Shown piece after piece: positions 7,712 through 15,774 of a stretch of 39,609 nt of DNA. The stretch's first letter is position 1. Each line of letters begins with the position of its first letter. The notes under the pieces were generated by a model. It saw nothing but the letters and a program-made list of their open reading frames with translations, had not been told where the DNA came from and ran no database searches. The stretch comes from Ignavibacteria bacterium (GTDB taxonomy: Bacteria > Bacteroidota > Ignavibacteria > Tepidaquicellales > Tepidaquicellaceae): the NCBI GenBank assembly GCA_019187405.1, contig JABAQZ010000027.1, positions 1 to 39,609 of the forward strand, in the 5' to 3' direction. Made by a program: the position numbers and the translations under genes.

Positions 7712-10168
7712 ATGATTTTAAAAAAAGCTTCGATCAACAATTCGCCGAAAGTAAAGACTTCTTATTATGCAGGAATTTTTCTCATAGCATTATCGACATT
7801 GCTGCTTGAGTATACCATGACGCGGGTCATGTCTGTAGCTCTCTGGCATCATTTTGCTTTTTTGATTATCAGCATAGCGCTGCTTGGATTTGGAATAAGC
7901 GGAGTGTTTGTTTCCGTAAATAAAAAAATCTCGTCTTATGATACCGACAGACTGCTCACGATTTTATCGATAATATTCGGAGTAAGCGTAATATTCAGTT
8001 TTATACTTATAAATAAAATTCCTTTTGATCCTTTCAGTCTGCTTAACGATCCCATACAGTTTTTATATCTTCCTTTGTTTTATCTGCTGATTACGATTCC
8101 TTTCTTTTTTTCGGGAATAATAATTTCCTTACTGTTATCAAAATTCAAACATGAAATATCAAAGTTATATTTTTTTGATTTAACGGGAGCCGGTTTTGCA
8201 TGTCTTGCATTTATAATTTTAATGCCGGCTGCAGGAGGAAACGGAAGCATTGTATTTATTGCAGTATTCGGATTTCTTGCAGCAATAGTTTTCGGATTTG
8301 AAAAATACAAATCACTTTCACTTGCGGCTTTTATTTTGGCAGGATTAAGCATGACTTTTCTCATAGATTCTGACAATAGATTTCCAATAAATGTGACAAC
8401 GAACAAGATATACGGGAATTACATTAAGTCGAGACCGGATTTAAAGATACGAACCGACTGGAATACTTTTTCAAGAGTGGATGTGATGAAGGAGGAAGAA
8501 AAATCTCCTGACGGTTATGACATTATGCTTGCTATCATTGACGCCGGTAATGCAACAACCAACATACCGAACGTGAAATCTTTTCCTCTTGAAAGAAAGC
8601 CTGCCGATGCTTCCAATCTTGCATTTAAGCTCAAAGATTCAGCAGACAAAGTTTTCATCATAGGTTCTGCGGGAGGTGGAGAGATATTAACCGGATTGTA
8701 TCACAATGCAAAAAGCATTACTGCAGTTGAAATTAACGGAATACTTAACAATCTGATTAATGATGATCTGAATTTCTGGACAGGACCACTTGTAAAAGAC
8801 AATAAGAGAGTCAAGCTTATAACAGACGATGCCCGTTCAGTACTATCATCGAAAAGAATTTTGTATGATGTTATCATATCTGCACATACGATTTCATCCT
8901 CTGCTGTTTCAAGCGGAGCGATGAGCATGGTAGAAAATTACATACTTACAAAGGAAGCTGTCAAAGAATATTTAAAACATTTAGAAAAAGACGGAGTGCT
9001 TTATATTACGAGACCGGAAAACCAAATACCGAAATTAATCAAAACAATTAAAGCTGCAAGACTTGAAATCAGCGGAGGACTTGACAGCAGTAAAAATAAG
9101 TTTATAATATTCCGAAGACCTCCGGGTAGTTTTGAAGGAGACAGGAGTTTTCTTGCGGGAGTTTTGTACAAGAAGGATGGATTTACACAGGAGCAGATAC
9201 TTAACATAAGAGATGAATCAAGTTCACTCGGACTTGATTTGCTGTATGATCCGATATCAAAAACAGAATCTCCGCTTAAGACATTTATTGAATCTGGGAT
9301 AAATACAATAATGACGGAGTTTCCCGAATCATCAGTAAAGCCTGCAACAGACGACAAACCGTTTTTTGATCAGAACATTGGATTTGGAAATTTATCATTG
9401 GAAAGCATAAAGGAAACATTTTCACAGGACGACAGAGCTATTCTTGCACTGAAGGATAAACCTGTTGCAGAGACAATGCTCATTGCAATATTAATACAGT
9501 GTATATTAATTGCGGGAATATTCATATTGCTGCCTATAAAGATATTTTCCAAGGAAAAAACAGGAGATAAAAAAGGAGACGAATATTCCATGGACAAAAA
9601 ATTTCTGATATATTTCTGTTGTCTTGGTTTCGGATACATACTGCTTCAGATTTGCATGATACAGAAATTCACTTTATTTCTCGGACAGCCGTCAGTTACA
9701 CTGCTCACGGTAGTTTCCACAATGCTTGTTTCATCAGGAATAGGAAGCCTTGTATCTGCAAAAGTATTTGGAAATAATCCGAAGAGACTTTATTTAATTT
9801 TCGGAATAATAGTAACGCTTGTATTGTTAATAGGAATGTTTAATGAGTATTTTTATGAATCTTTTGTAAGAATGAATCCTGCATTAAGAGTAGCAGTTTC
9901 GGTTATGATAATTTTTCCTTTAGGTTTTTTCATGGGAATGCCATTCCCGCTGGGAATTTCAATGATACTGCCTGAAGAGAAGAGGTTTGCAGCATTTGCA
10001 TGGGGAGTTAACGGATTTTTTTCGGTAATAGGAACCGTAGTGGCAGTAATTTTTGCAATGATGTATGGCTTTAAGTTTGTATTTATTTTAGGCGCATTCA
10101 TTTATATTATTGCCATGTTGATAATTCAAAACAGATACAAGAAATCATATTCAGTAAAAATTAATTAA
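7712..10168 (+). CDS. Polytopic membrane protein with embedded spermidine-synthase-like domain
   Basis: 818 residues. Transmembrane helices fill about residues 20-230 and 585-810. Between them is a Rossmann methyltransferase/spermidine-synthase-like domain with IIGSAGGGEI (nucleotide loop), a following acidic VEING and TDDARSVL. The catalytic Asp region of true polyamine synthases (DSSDP-like) is replaced by SAHTISSSAVSSG, so aminopropyl transfer is doubtful. The C-terminal helices contain GFGYILLQICMIQKF and FPLGFFMGMPFPLGI, as in other large membrane 'spermidine synthase-like' proteins. It lies between kdsA and two PFK genes on the same strand, and its role is unknown. Confidence 0.75.
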   Translation: MILKKASINNSPKVKTSYYAGIFLIALSTLLLEYTMTRVMSVALWHHFAFLIISIALLGFGISGVFVSVNKKISSYDTDRLLTILSIIFGVSVIFSFILINKIPFDPFSLLNDPIQFLYLPLFYLLITIPFFFSGIIISLLLSKFKHEISKLYFFDLTGAGFACLAFIILMPAAGGNGSIVFIAVFGFLAAIVFGFEKYKSLSLAAFILAGLSMTFLIDSDNRFPINVTTNKIYGNYIKSRPDLKIRTDWNTFSRVDVMKEEEKSPDGYDIMLAIIDAGNATTNIPNVKSFPLERKPADASNLAFKLKDSADKVFIIGSAGGGEILTGLYHNAKSITAVEINGILNNLINDDLNFWTGPLVKDNKRVKLITDDARSVLSSKRILYDVIISAHTISSSAVSSGAMSMVENYILTKEAVKEYLKHLEKDGVLYITRPENQIPKLIKTIKAARLEISGGLDSSKNKFIIFRRPPGSFEGDRSFLAGVLYKKDGFTQEQILNIRDESSSLGLDLLYDPISKTESPLKTFIESGINTIMTEFPESSVKPATDDKPFFDQNIGFGNLSLESIKETFSQDDRAILALKDKPVAETMLIAILIQCILIAGIFILLPIKIFSKEKTGDKKGDEYSMDKKFLIYFCCLGFGYILLQICMIQKFTLFLGQPSVTLLTVVSTMLVSSGIGSLVSAKVFGNNPKRLYLIFGIIVTLVLLIGMFNEYFYESFVRMNPALRVAVSVMIIFPLGFFMGMPFPLGISMILPEEKRFAAFAWGVNGFFSVIGTVVAVIFAMMYGFKFVFILGAFIYIIAMLIIQNRYKKSYSVKIN

Positions 10169-10175
10169 GATACTA

Positions 10176-11453
10176 ATGAAAGAAGACCATTATCGTAAGA
10201 AAACGCTTGCAATATTAGTAGGGGGAGGACCAGCTCCCGGTATTAACGGAGTAATACGATCAGTAACCATAGAAGCAATAAATTCAGGATTATCAGTTAC
10301 GGGAATTTATGATGGGTTTGAATATCTTTCAAAGGGTGATTCGAGTCATACAAGGGAATTGAGAATTGATGATGTTTCAAGAATACATTTCGACGGTGGC
10401 AGCATACTTCATACATCCCGTGTGAATCCTGCAAAGAGCAAGGAAATGCTCGATGCCACTCTGAAAGCGCTAACACAGTTGTCGGTTGATTATCTCGTTA
10501 CAATCGGAGGAGACGATACTGCAACAAGCGCATACAAAATTGACGAGCTTGCCAAAGGTCAGATTCAGGTAGCGCATATTCCAAAGACAATTGACAATGA
10601 TCTGCCGTTGCCGGGTAACATGCCGACATTCGGTTATCAGACAGCAAGGGATTTCGGGTTTCACATTGTGCAGTCTCTAATGGTAGACGCTGCTACAACA
10701 AGGAGATGGTACTACGTTATATCTATGGGAAGGAAAGCCGGACATCTTGCGCTTGGTATTGGAAAATCCGCCGGCGCAACTTTAACAATAATCGGTGAAG
10801 AATTCAGGGACAGAACGATCAGCTTCGAAACAGTATGCGACATACTTGAAGTATCTATCATAAAGAGAATGGCATTGGGCAATCCATACGGAGTAGCAGT
10901 ATTAGCAGAAGGAATTATCACAAGAATAGATCAGGAAGAGCTGAAGCAACATCCTTATGTTAATCTCGAGAAAGATCTACACGGCAATATAAGACTTTCG
11001 GAAATTGACATTGGCAGAATTACAAAAGACGAAGTCAGAAGAAGATTTAGAGAAAGAGGAATAAATGTTACAATTGTGAACAAAGACATAGGTTATGAAT
11101 TGAGATGTGCAGCGCCTAATCCGTTTGACTGCGAATATACTCAGGATCTGGGTTATGCCGCAGTACGGTATCTACTTGAGGGAAATTCCGGTGCGATAGT
11201 AACAGTAGATAAAGGTCAGCTGATACCAATTAAGTTTAAAGACATAATCAGCGAGAAGGGAAAAATTGAAACGAGGGAAGTGGATGTAGATTCGGACAGT
11301 TATCAGGTAGCACGGAAATACATGATAAGACTTGAAGCAAATGATTTTGACGAGATAAAAAATGTTGCGAGGCTTGCATTGATCGGTAATATGAAGACGG
11401 AGGAGTTTATAGCTAAGTTTAAATATCTGATTAATGATCCTCCCGTAAAATAA
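10176..11453 (+). CDS. 6-phosphofructokinase, PPi-dependent signature
   Basis: 425 residues, longer than the 320-residue bacterial ATP enzyme and similar to PPi-PFK lengths. The nucleotide loop is GGGPAPGIN (16-24). The diagnostic donor positions read GGDDT (111-115), with Asp where ATP enzymes have Gly, and PKTIDND (136-142), with Lys. This Asp/Lys combination marks pyrophosphate-dependent fructose-6-phosphate 1-phosphotransferases (EC 2.7.1.90), which act reversibly. The fructose-binding stretch MGRKAGHLALGIG is present. It starts 7 bp after the preceding membrane protein and is followed by a second, different PFK. Confidence 0.85.
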   Translation: MKEDHYRKKTLAILVGGGPAPGINGVIRSVTIEAINSGLSVTGIYDGFEYLSKGDSSHTRELRIDDVSRIHFDGGSILHTSRVNPAKSKEMLDATLKALTQLSVDYLVTIGGDDTATSAYKIDELAKGQIQVAHIPKTIDNDLPLPGNMPTFGYQTARDFGFHIVQSLMVDAATTRRWYYVISMGRKAGHLALGIGKSAGATLTIIGEEFRDRTISFETVCDILEVSIIKRMALGNPYGVAVLAEGIITRIDQEELKQHPYVNLEKDLHGNIRLSEIDIGRITKDEVRRRFRERGINVTIVNKDIGYELRCAAPNPFDCEYTQDLGYAAVRYLLEGNSGAIVTVDKGQLIPIKFKDIISEKGKIETREVDVDSDSYQVARKYMIRLEANDFDEIKNVARLALIGNMKTEEFIAKFKYLINDPPVK

Positions 11454-11483
11454 AAAATTAAAAATTTATAAAAATTCTTGCAA

Positions 11484-12515
11484 ATGAAAATCGGAATACT
11501 TACCAGCGGCGGAGATTGTCCCGGATTAAATGCTGTCATAAGAGCAATAGTAAGGAAATGCGATCAGCTGGGAGTTGAAGCATTTGGAATAATGAATGGA
11601 TGGAAAGGAATATTTGACGAGAGTTACAAGCCGCTTAATCTGAATAACATTGCTGGCATTATTAACAAGGGCGGAACAATACTCGGTACGGCAAGGTTTA
11701 GTCCATTTCAGGAAAAGAACGGAGAAGAAACTCTTGTTCACAAGATTTCAAAGGAAGGGTTTGACTGCATTATAGCAATCGGGGGCGAGGGTTCGCTGCA
11801 CATTGCACACAAAGCGCAAGAGCTTGGCATAAATGTTGTAGGTGTGCCGAAAACAATAGACAATGACATTTGGGGAACTGATTATACATTTGGATTTGAT
11901 ACGGCTGTAGGAATAGCAACTGAGGCAATAGACAGACTTCATTCAACTGCAGAATCGCATCACAGGATAATGATACTTGAAGTAATGGGAAGACATGCAG
12001 GATGGATTGCATTATACAGCGGGATTGCCGGCGGAGCGGATGTAGTAATCATACCTGAAGTAAAATCAAAAATATCCGATGTAATAGAAATTTTAAAGAG
12101 CAGATATAAAAGGGGAAAAATTTTTTCAATTATTGTTATAGCAGAAGGAGCAACATTTTCAAAGGAAGAACTTGATACTTCGAAAAAGCAAAGTCATTTT
12201 GACGATTTTGGAAGGGAAAGACTCGGTGGGATTGGAAATTTTCTTGCAGAAGAAGTCGAGAGAATAACGGGATTTGAAACAAGGGCAACAATATTAGGAC
12301 ATGTACAGAGAGGTGGAGTACCTTCAGCATTTGACAGGATACTTGGAACAAGGCTTGGGATATATTCGGCTGAGATGGCTGCCGAGAAAAAGTTTGGCAG
12401 AATGGCAGTTTTAAAAGGGGACAAAGTAACGGACATTCCGATATCGGATTCAGTAGGGAAGTTAAAGACTGTTGATATGGAAATGTATGAAATAGCTCAG
12501 GTATTTTTTAAGTGA
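11484..12515 (+). CDS. pfkA: 6-phosphofructokinase, ATP-type (group III-like)
   Basis: 343 residues from ATG 11484; a TTG at 11478 would add only two residues, and the ATG fits the conserved KIGILTSGGDCPGLN start. The donor loop reads GGEGS (100-104) with Gly at the key position, and the catalytic segment reads PKTIDND (122-128). Gly plus Lys is the pattern of group III PFKs, for which ATP is the usual donor. MGRHAGWIALYSG, GHVQRGGVPSAFDR and the TDYTFGFDTA segment complete the family signature. It commits F6P to glycolysis. It lies 30 bp downstream of the PPi-type paralogue and ahead of the palindromic repeat array. Confidence 0.9.
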   Translation: MKIGILTSGGDCPGLNAVIRAIVRKCDQLGVEAFGIMNGWKGIFDESYKPLNLNNIAGIINKGGTILGTARFSPFQEKNGEETLVHKISKEGFDCIIAIGGEGSLHIAHKAQELGINVVGVPKTIDNDIWGTDYTFGFDTAVGIATEAIDRLHSTAESHHRIMILEVMGRHAGWIALYSGIAGGADVVIIPEVKSKISDVIEILKSRYKRGKIFSIIVIAEGATFSKEELDTSKKQSHFDDFGRERLGGIGNFLAEEVERITGFETRATILGHVQRGGVPSAFDRILGTRLGIYSAEMAAEKKFGRMAVLKGDKVTDIPISDSVGKLKTVDMEMYEIAQVFFK

Positions 12516-12537
12516 GCAGGAATGTGGAGTCGGGGTG

Positions 12538-12810
12538 GGGGGAAACCGTTTAAACGGTTTCCCCCTGCGCCACAAACTCATACATCGATTGAGCAAAAAA
12601 TCTCGAGTTCAGAAAAGGAGAGCGGGCGCATCACCAGCGGTAAAAAACCGTTTAAACGGTTTCCCCCAGTGCCACAAACTCATACATCGATTGAGCAAAA
12701 AATCTCGAGTTCAGAAAAGGAGAGCGGGCGCATCACCGGCGGTAAAAAACCGTTTAAACGGTTTTTCCCCCCAGCTCCACAAACTCATACATCGATTGAG
12801 CAAAAATCTC
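12538..12810. repeat. Three tandem 102-bp repeats with palindromic cores
   Basis: Three copies start at 12543, 12645 and 12747, an exact 102-bp period; the third breaks off near 12810. Each begins with the 18-bp perfect palindrome AAACCGTTTAAACGGTTT. In copy 1 the symmetry extends to 28 bp (12538-12565, flanked by five G and five C), in copy 3 to 22 bp (12745-12766), and in copy 2 it is 18 bp (12645-12662). The shared body contains ACAAACTCATACATCGATTG, ATCTCGAGTT and GGAGAGCGGGCGCATCACC and is more G+C-rich than its surroundings. Because 102 is divisible by three, two reading frames stay open across the array, but these look like by-products. No hairpin is followed by a T-tract, so it is not a standard terminator. 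Confidence 0.9.
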
Positions 12811-12952
12811 GATTGCTGTTAATATAAGAAATAATTTATAAAACTGAACTTTATTCAGAATATTATAACAGCTAAATATATATGCAGCAGATTCCAGTTA
12901 AGTTCGGAATGATAATTTTTTCAGTCTCCATTTTCAATTAACCTATTTTGCC
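12811..12952. other. A+T-rich upstream region of the permease gene
   Basis: 142 bp between the repeat array and the permease start. It is A+T-rich and holds no gene. A TATTTTGCC stretch abuts the ATG and resembles part of a Bacteroidota -7 element (TAnnTTTG), but the match is incomplete and no -33 element is evident. Confidence 0.4.
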
Positions 12953-14386
12953 ATGTCAAAAAATTCTGCACACGAAGTTCATTCAAGCGGACTGCTTACG
13001 AAGCTTGGCTCTTATACAGCTATCATGATTGTAATCAGCTCAATGATAGGATCCGGTGTTTTTAAAAAAGCTGCTCCCATGGCAGCCGATGTTCAATCAG
13101 GAGGAATTCTTCTCCTTTGCTGGCTGATTGCCGGAATAATTACCTTTATTGGCGCAATTACAAATGCCGAAATCGCAGGACTCATTGCAGCGCCGGGCGG
13201 TCAGTATGTTTACTTCAAGGAAATGTACGGCAAAGCATTTGCTTTCATTTATGGATGGTCATGTTTTTCCGTGATTCAATCCGCATCTATCGCATCTATT
13301 GCTTATGTTTTTGCTGAATCAGTAAATGCCGTTATTCCTCTGCCTCGGTTAAGTGAAGTAGCAGAAAGCTTCAGCATACTCGGCATCTTTTTTCCTTTTC
13401 AAAGTTTCGGTGTAAAAGCATTAACGATATTTACAATCATATTTCTTACTTCCGCAAATTATCTCGGTGTAATTTTCGGAGGTTACATTAATAACTTATT
13501 TACTGCGCTTAAAGTAGCCGGTATCTTTGTGATCATAATTCTCGGACTTACAATAAGCGGCGGTTCAGCCGGTAATATTACACCTATCGGACAAAATCCT
13601 CAGGCAGTATATGACTCGTCACTTGGATTATTCGGTGCCATGTTTGCCGCAATGCTCGGCGCATTTTGGGCTTATGACGGATGGAATAACATCGGTTATC
13701 TCGGCGGTGAAATAAAAAATCCCAAAAAAAATATTCCACGAGCGCTTTTTACTGGAGTGGGAATTGTCTTGGTAATTTATCTGCTGATAAACTTTACTTA
13801 CATGTATGTGCTTCCGGTAAATGAAATCATTGATATAAGCAGTAAAGATAATACAATCGTTGCAGTAGAAGTCCTAAGAAAATTTCTGGGTTTCGGCGGC
13901 GCTTTTTTTATTTCCATTCTTATTATGATTTCTACATTCGGAACTACAAACGGCACGATTCTGGCTTCTTCAAGAATTTATTTTGCAATGTCACGGGATA
14001 AACTGTTCTTTAAATCAGCAGGAAATGTCCATCCGAAATTCAAAACTCCTTATACTTCATTGATAATTCAGGGCTGCTGGGCTTGCCTGCTTGTGCTGTC
14101 AGGAACATTCGATCAGCTTACTGATATGGTAATCTTCGCTTCTTTTATTTTTTACGGAGCAGGCGCTTTCGGCGTCTTTGTATTAAGAAAAAAAATGAAA
14201 GATCATGACAGACCTTACAAAGTATCCGGATATCCTGTCATTCCCATGGTATTTGTGATTTTTTGTCTGACTCTCGTAGTGGTTACCGTATTGCAAAATC
14301 CGCGCGATGCAGGCATTGGACTTGTACTTGTCCTGTCGGGAATTCCGTTTTATTTGTTTTGGAATAAAAAAGAAAAATCAGAGTAA
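12953..14386 (+). CDS. APC-superfamily amino acid permease
   Basis: 477 residues, about 12 transmembrane helices, inner membrane. The helix-1 substrate motif is present as MIGSGVF (31-37, the family GSGIF). AAPGGQYVYFKEMYG and GAFWAYDGWNNIGYLGGEIKNPKKNIPRAL match the helix-3 and helix-6/7 regions of LAT/YfnA-like transporters of the amino acid-polyamine-organocation family. Substrate is not predictable. The last 29 or so codons (14280-14367) are repeated exactly at 17016-17103, beyond a restriction-modification cassette, so this gene's 3' end was the integration point but remains complete. Confidence 0.88.
   Translation: MSKNSAHEVHSSGLLTKLGSYTAIMIVISSMIGSGVFKKAAPMAADVQSGGILLLCWLIAGIITFIGAITNAEIAGLIAAPGGQYVYFKEMYGKAFAFIYGWSCFSVIQSASIASIAYVFAESVNAVIPLPRLSEVAESFSILGIFFPFQSFGVKALTIFTIIFLTSANYLGVIFGGYINNLFTALKVAGIFVIIILGLTISGGSAGNITPIGQNPQAVYDSSLGLFGAMFAAMLGAFWAYDGWNNIGYLGGEIKNPKKNIPRALFTGVGIVLVIYLLINFTYMYVLPVNEIIDISSKDNTIVAVEVLRKFLGFGGAFFISILIMISTFGTTNGTILASSRIYFAMSRDKLFFKSAGNVHPKFKTPYTSLIIQGCWACLLVLSGTFDQLTDMVIFASFIFYGAGAFGVFVLRKKMKDHDRPYKVSGYPVIPMVFVIFCLTLVVVTVLQNPRDAGIGLVLVLSGIPFYLFWNKKEKSE
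14280..14367 (+). repeat. 88-bp direct repeat, left copy (permease 3' end)
   Basis: Identical over 88 bp to 17016-17103 (offset 2,736 bp). It covers the permease codons from VTVLQNPRDAG through FYLFWN. Outside the identical core the sequences diverge but still look related: the left copy ends NKKEKSE and the right copy ends NNKKMS before a stop. The two copies bracket the restriction-modification genes. Confidence 0.95.
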
Positions 14387-14390
14387 TTGA

Positions 14391-14822
14391 ATGGATAATC
14401 TAACGATTTCACAAAGAAGAAAAAACATGCAAGCCATAAAAAGCAAGAATACAAAAATTGAAATCTTATTAGGAAAATTAATGTGGAATAAAGGATTACG
14501 CTATCGAAAAAATGATTATACAGTATTAGGAAAACCTGACTTCACATTTAAACAAAAAAAAATTGCTGTATTTTGTGATGGTGAATTTTGGCATGGTAAA
14601 AACTGGTCAAATGAAAAATATAGAATAAAAAGCAATAGAAAATATTGGTTTGCGAAAATTGAGAGAACCATAATTAGAGATAACAAAATAAACCGAGAAC
14701 TTAAGAAAAATGGGTGGATTGTAATTCGATTCTGGGCAAAAGAAATAGAGAAAAAGAATAGTAAGTGTATCGATAAAATTATAAAGAACATAAATCAACG
14801 AACTGAAAAATCCATCAAATAA
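14391..14822 (+). CDS. vsr: Vsr-like DNA mismatch endonuclease
   Basis: 143 residues. Family motifs run in order: RRKNMQAIKSKNTKIE at the N-terminus, GLRYRKND-like basic segment, GKPDFTF with the metal Asp, and FCDGEFWHGKNW, matching the Vsr FxxGCFWHxH block (Cys replaced by Glu). NRKYWFAKIERTIIRDNKI and GWIVIRFWAKEI match the C-terminal core. Vsr nicks T:G mismatches produced by deamination of 5-methylcytosine, which fits the neighbouring cytosine methyltransferase. It starts 4 bp after the permease stop and overlaps the convergent restriction gene by 28 bp. Codons are strongly A+T-biased (many AAA, AAT, ATA), unlike the permease. Confidence 0.82.
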   Translation: MDNLTISQRRKNMQAIKSKNTKIEILLGKLMWNKGLRYRKNDYTVLGKPDFTFKQKKIAVFCDGEFWHGKNWSNEKYRIKSNRKYWFAKIERTIIRDNKINRELKKNGWIVIRFWAKEIEKKNSKCIDKIIKNINQRTEKSIK

Positions 14823-15772
14823 TTTTCTTCATCAATTTTGTAAAAAGTTACATCTGTTCTTCCGTATTTAACTAAATCATCCTTTGTTATAAACGAACCG
14901 CTGGATAAATTAAGTCGATATCTGAAATACTCACCAAGTAATGAGTTGTTTAAGGTTGTATGAATACCTTTGCCGCTATCTTGTGCGCGAACACAAATAA
15001 ATTGTTTCTTATCATCTGTGAAGATGGTAAAAGTTTTATATCTATCAGGAAAAAAACCTGATCTGCCAATTTTTGCAGGAATATTAATATAAGCTTGATT
15101 AGGCTCTCTGCCTTTTCTTTGACCCCAGTTTAAACCAGATCTCGAAGGAACTTCTCCTTTTTTTTCAAGAAATGTAAGAGTTACATTAGGCAGATTGAGA
15201 ATATTAGAAGTTAACACAGTGTTAACTTCATCAGATTCATCTGGTATCAATACCTTCTTATTTAATAAGATTCTATCATAAATATTAATTAGCTCCTGAA
15301 TATTCTCATTATCACAATTTACGGTTTCATCCAACAGTGAAAAAAAATATTCACGACATGTTTTTGCATCTTCCTCTATTAATATTTCTCTCATAGAAGA
15401 ACTAAATCCGCTTTGTGTGTAATTTGCAGAACCAACAAATCCTGCAATAGGATTTTTGTCTTTATACCAAGCATATATTTTGGAATGAACAGGAGGAGAA
15501 TCAATAACATAGTTGCATTTGAAATCGATTTCAAATTTGTTTGTCTGCAAATCCTTAAATGCTAAATGATTTTTTTTATCAATTCCGTCTAGTGGACACA
15601 TTCCAACAATCAATCGAATAGAAAAACCTTTTTTTAAAGTTCTTGCAAAATGAGCGTGTCGCATTACCATCATAGCAGTTGCATAACCCGAAACAACATA
15701 CAATGTGTTCGCACCATTTTTTAAGGGTTCAACAAGTGCTTTTTCAAATAGTTTACTAGTTATTAAACTCAT
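14795..15772 (-). CDS. NgoFVII-family type II restriction endonuclease (PLD-type nuclease)
   Basis: 325 residues. A phospholipase-D-like catalytic block is visible: HSKIYAWYKDKNPIAGFVGS followed by ANYTQSGF, the HxK...(G/S)...N pattern, near residues 95-125. The N-terminus (LFEKALVEPLKNGANTLYVVSGYA) and the C-terminal half (SRSGLNWGQRKGREPNQAYI, KTFTIFTDDKKQF, GKGIHTTLNNSLLGEYFR) resemble NgoFVII-like enzymes with a C-terminal target-recognition domain. NgoFVII recognises GCSGC; whether this enzyme shares that site is unknown. The start lies 2 bp after the methyltransferase stop, so modification is made before restriction on one transcript. Confidence 0.78.
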   Translation of the reverse strand: MSLITSKLFEKALVEPLKNGANTLYVVSGYATAMMVMRHAHFARTLKKGFSIRLIVGMCPLDGIDKKNHLAFKDLQTNKFEIDFKCNYVIDSPPVHSKIYAWYKDKNPIAGFVGSANYTQSGFSSSMREILIEEDAKTCREYFFSLLDETVNCDNENIQELINIYDRILLNKKVLIPDESDEVNTVLTSNILNLPNVTLTFLEKKGEVPSRSGLNWGQRKGREPNQAYINIPAKIGRSGFFPDRYKTFTIFTDDKKQFICVRAQDSGKGIHTTLNNSLLGEYFRYRLNLSSGSFITKDDLVKYGRTDVTFYKIDEENYLMDFSVR

Positions 15773-15774
15773 TT

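Noticed and set aside
12538-12810. CRISPR array
   Set aside because: Period 102 bp with the whole unit conserved, so there are no variable spacers, only three copies, and no cas genes nearby.
12522-12827. Two overlapping plus-strand frames encoding a 34-residue tandem repeat protein
   Set aside because: They stay open only because the 102-bp period is divisible by three. Two frames are open equally, codon use is unlike neighbouring genes, and the palindromes explain the conservation better.
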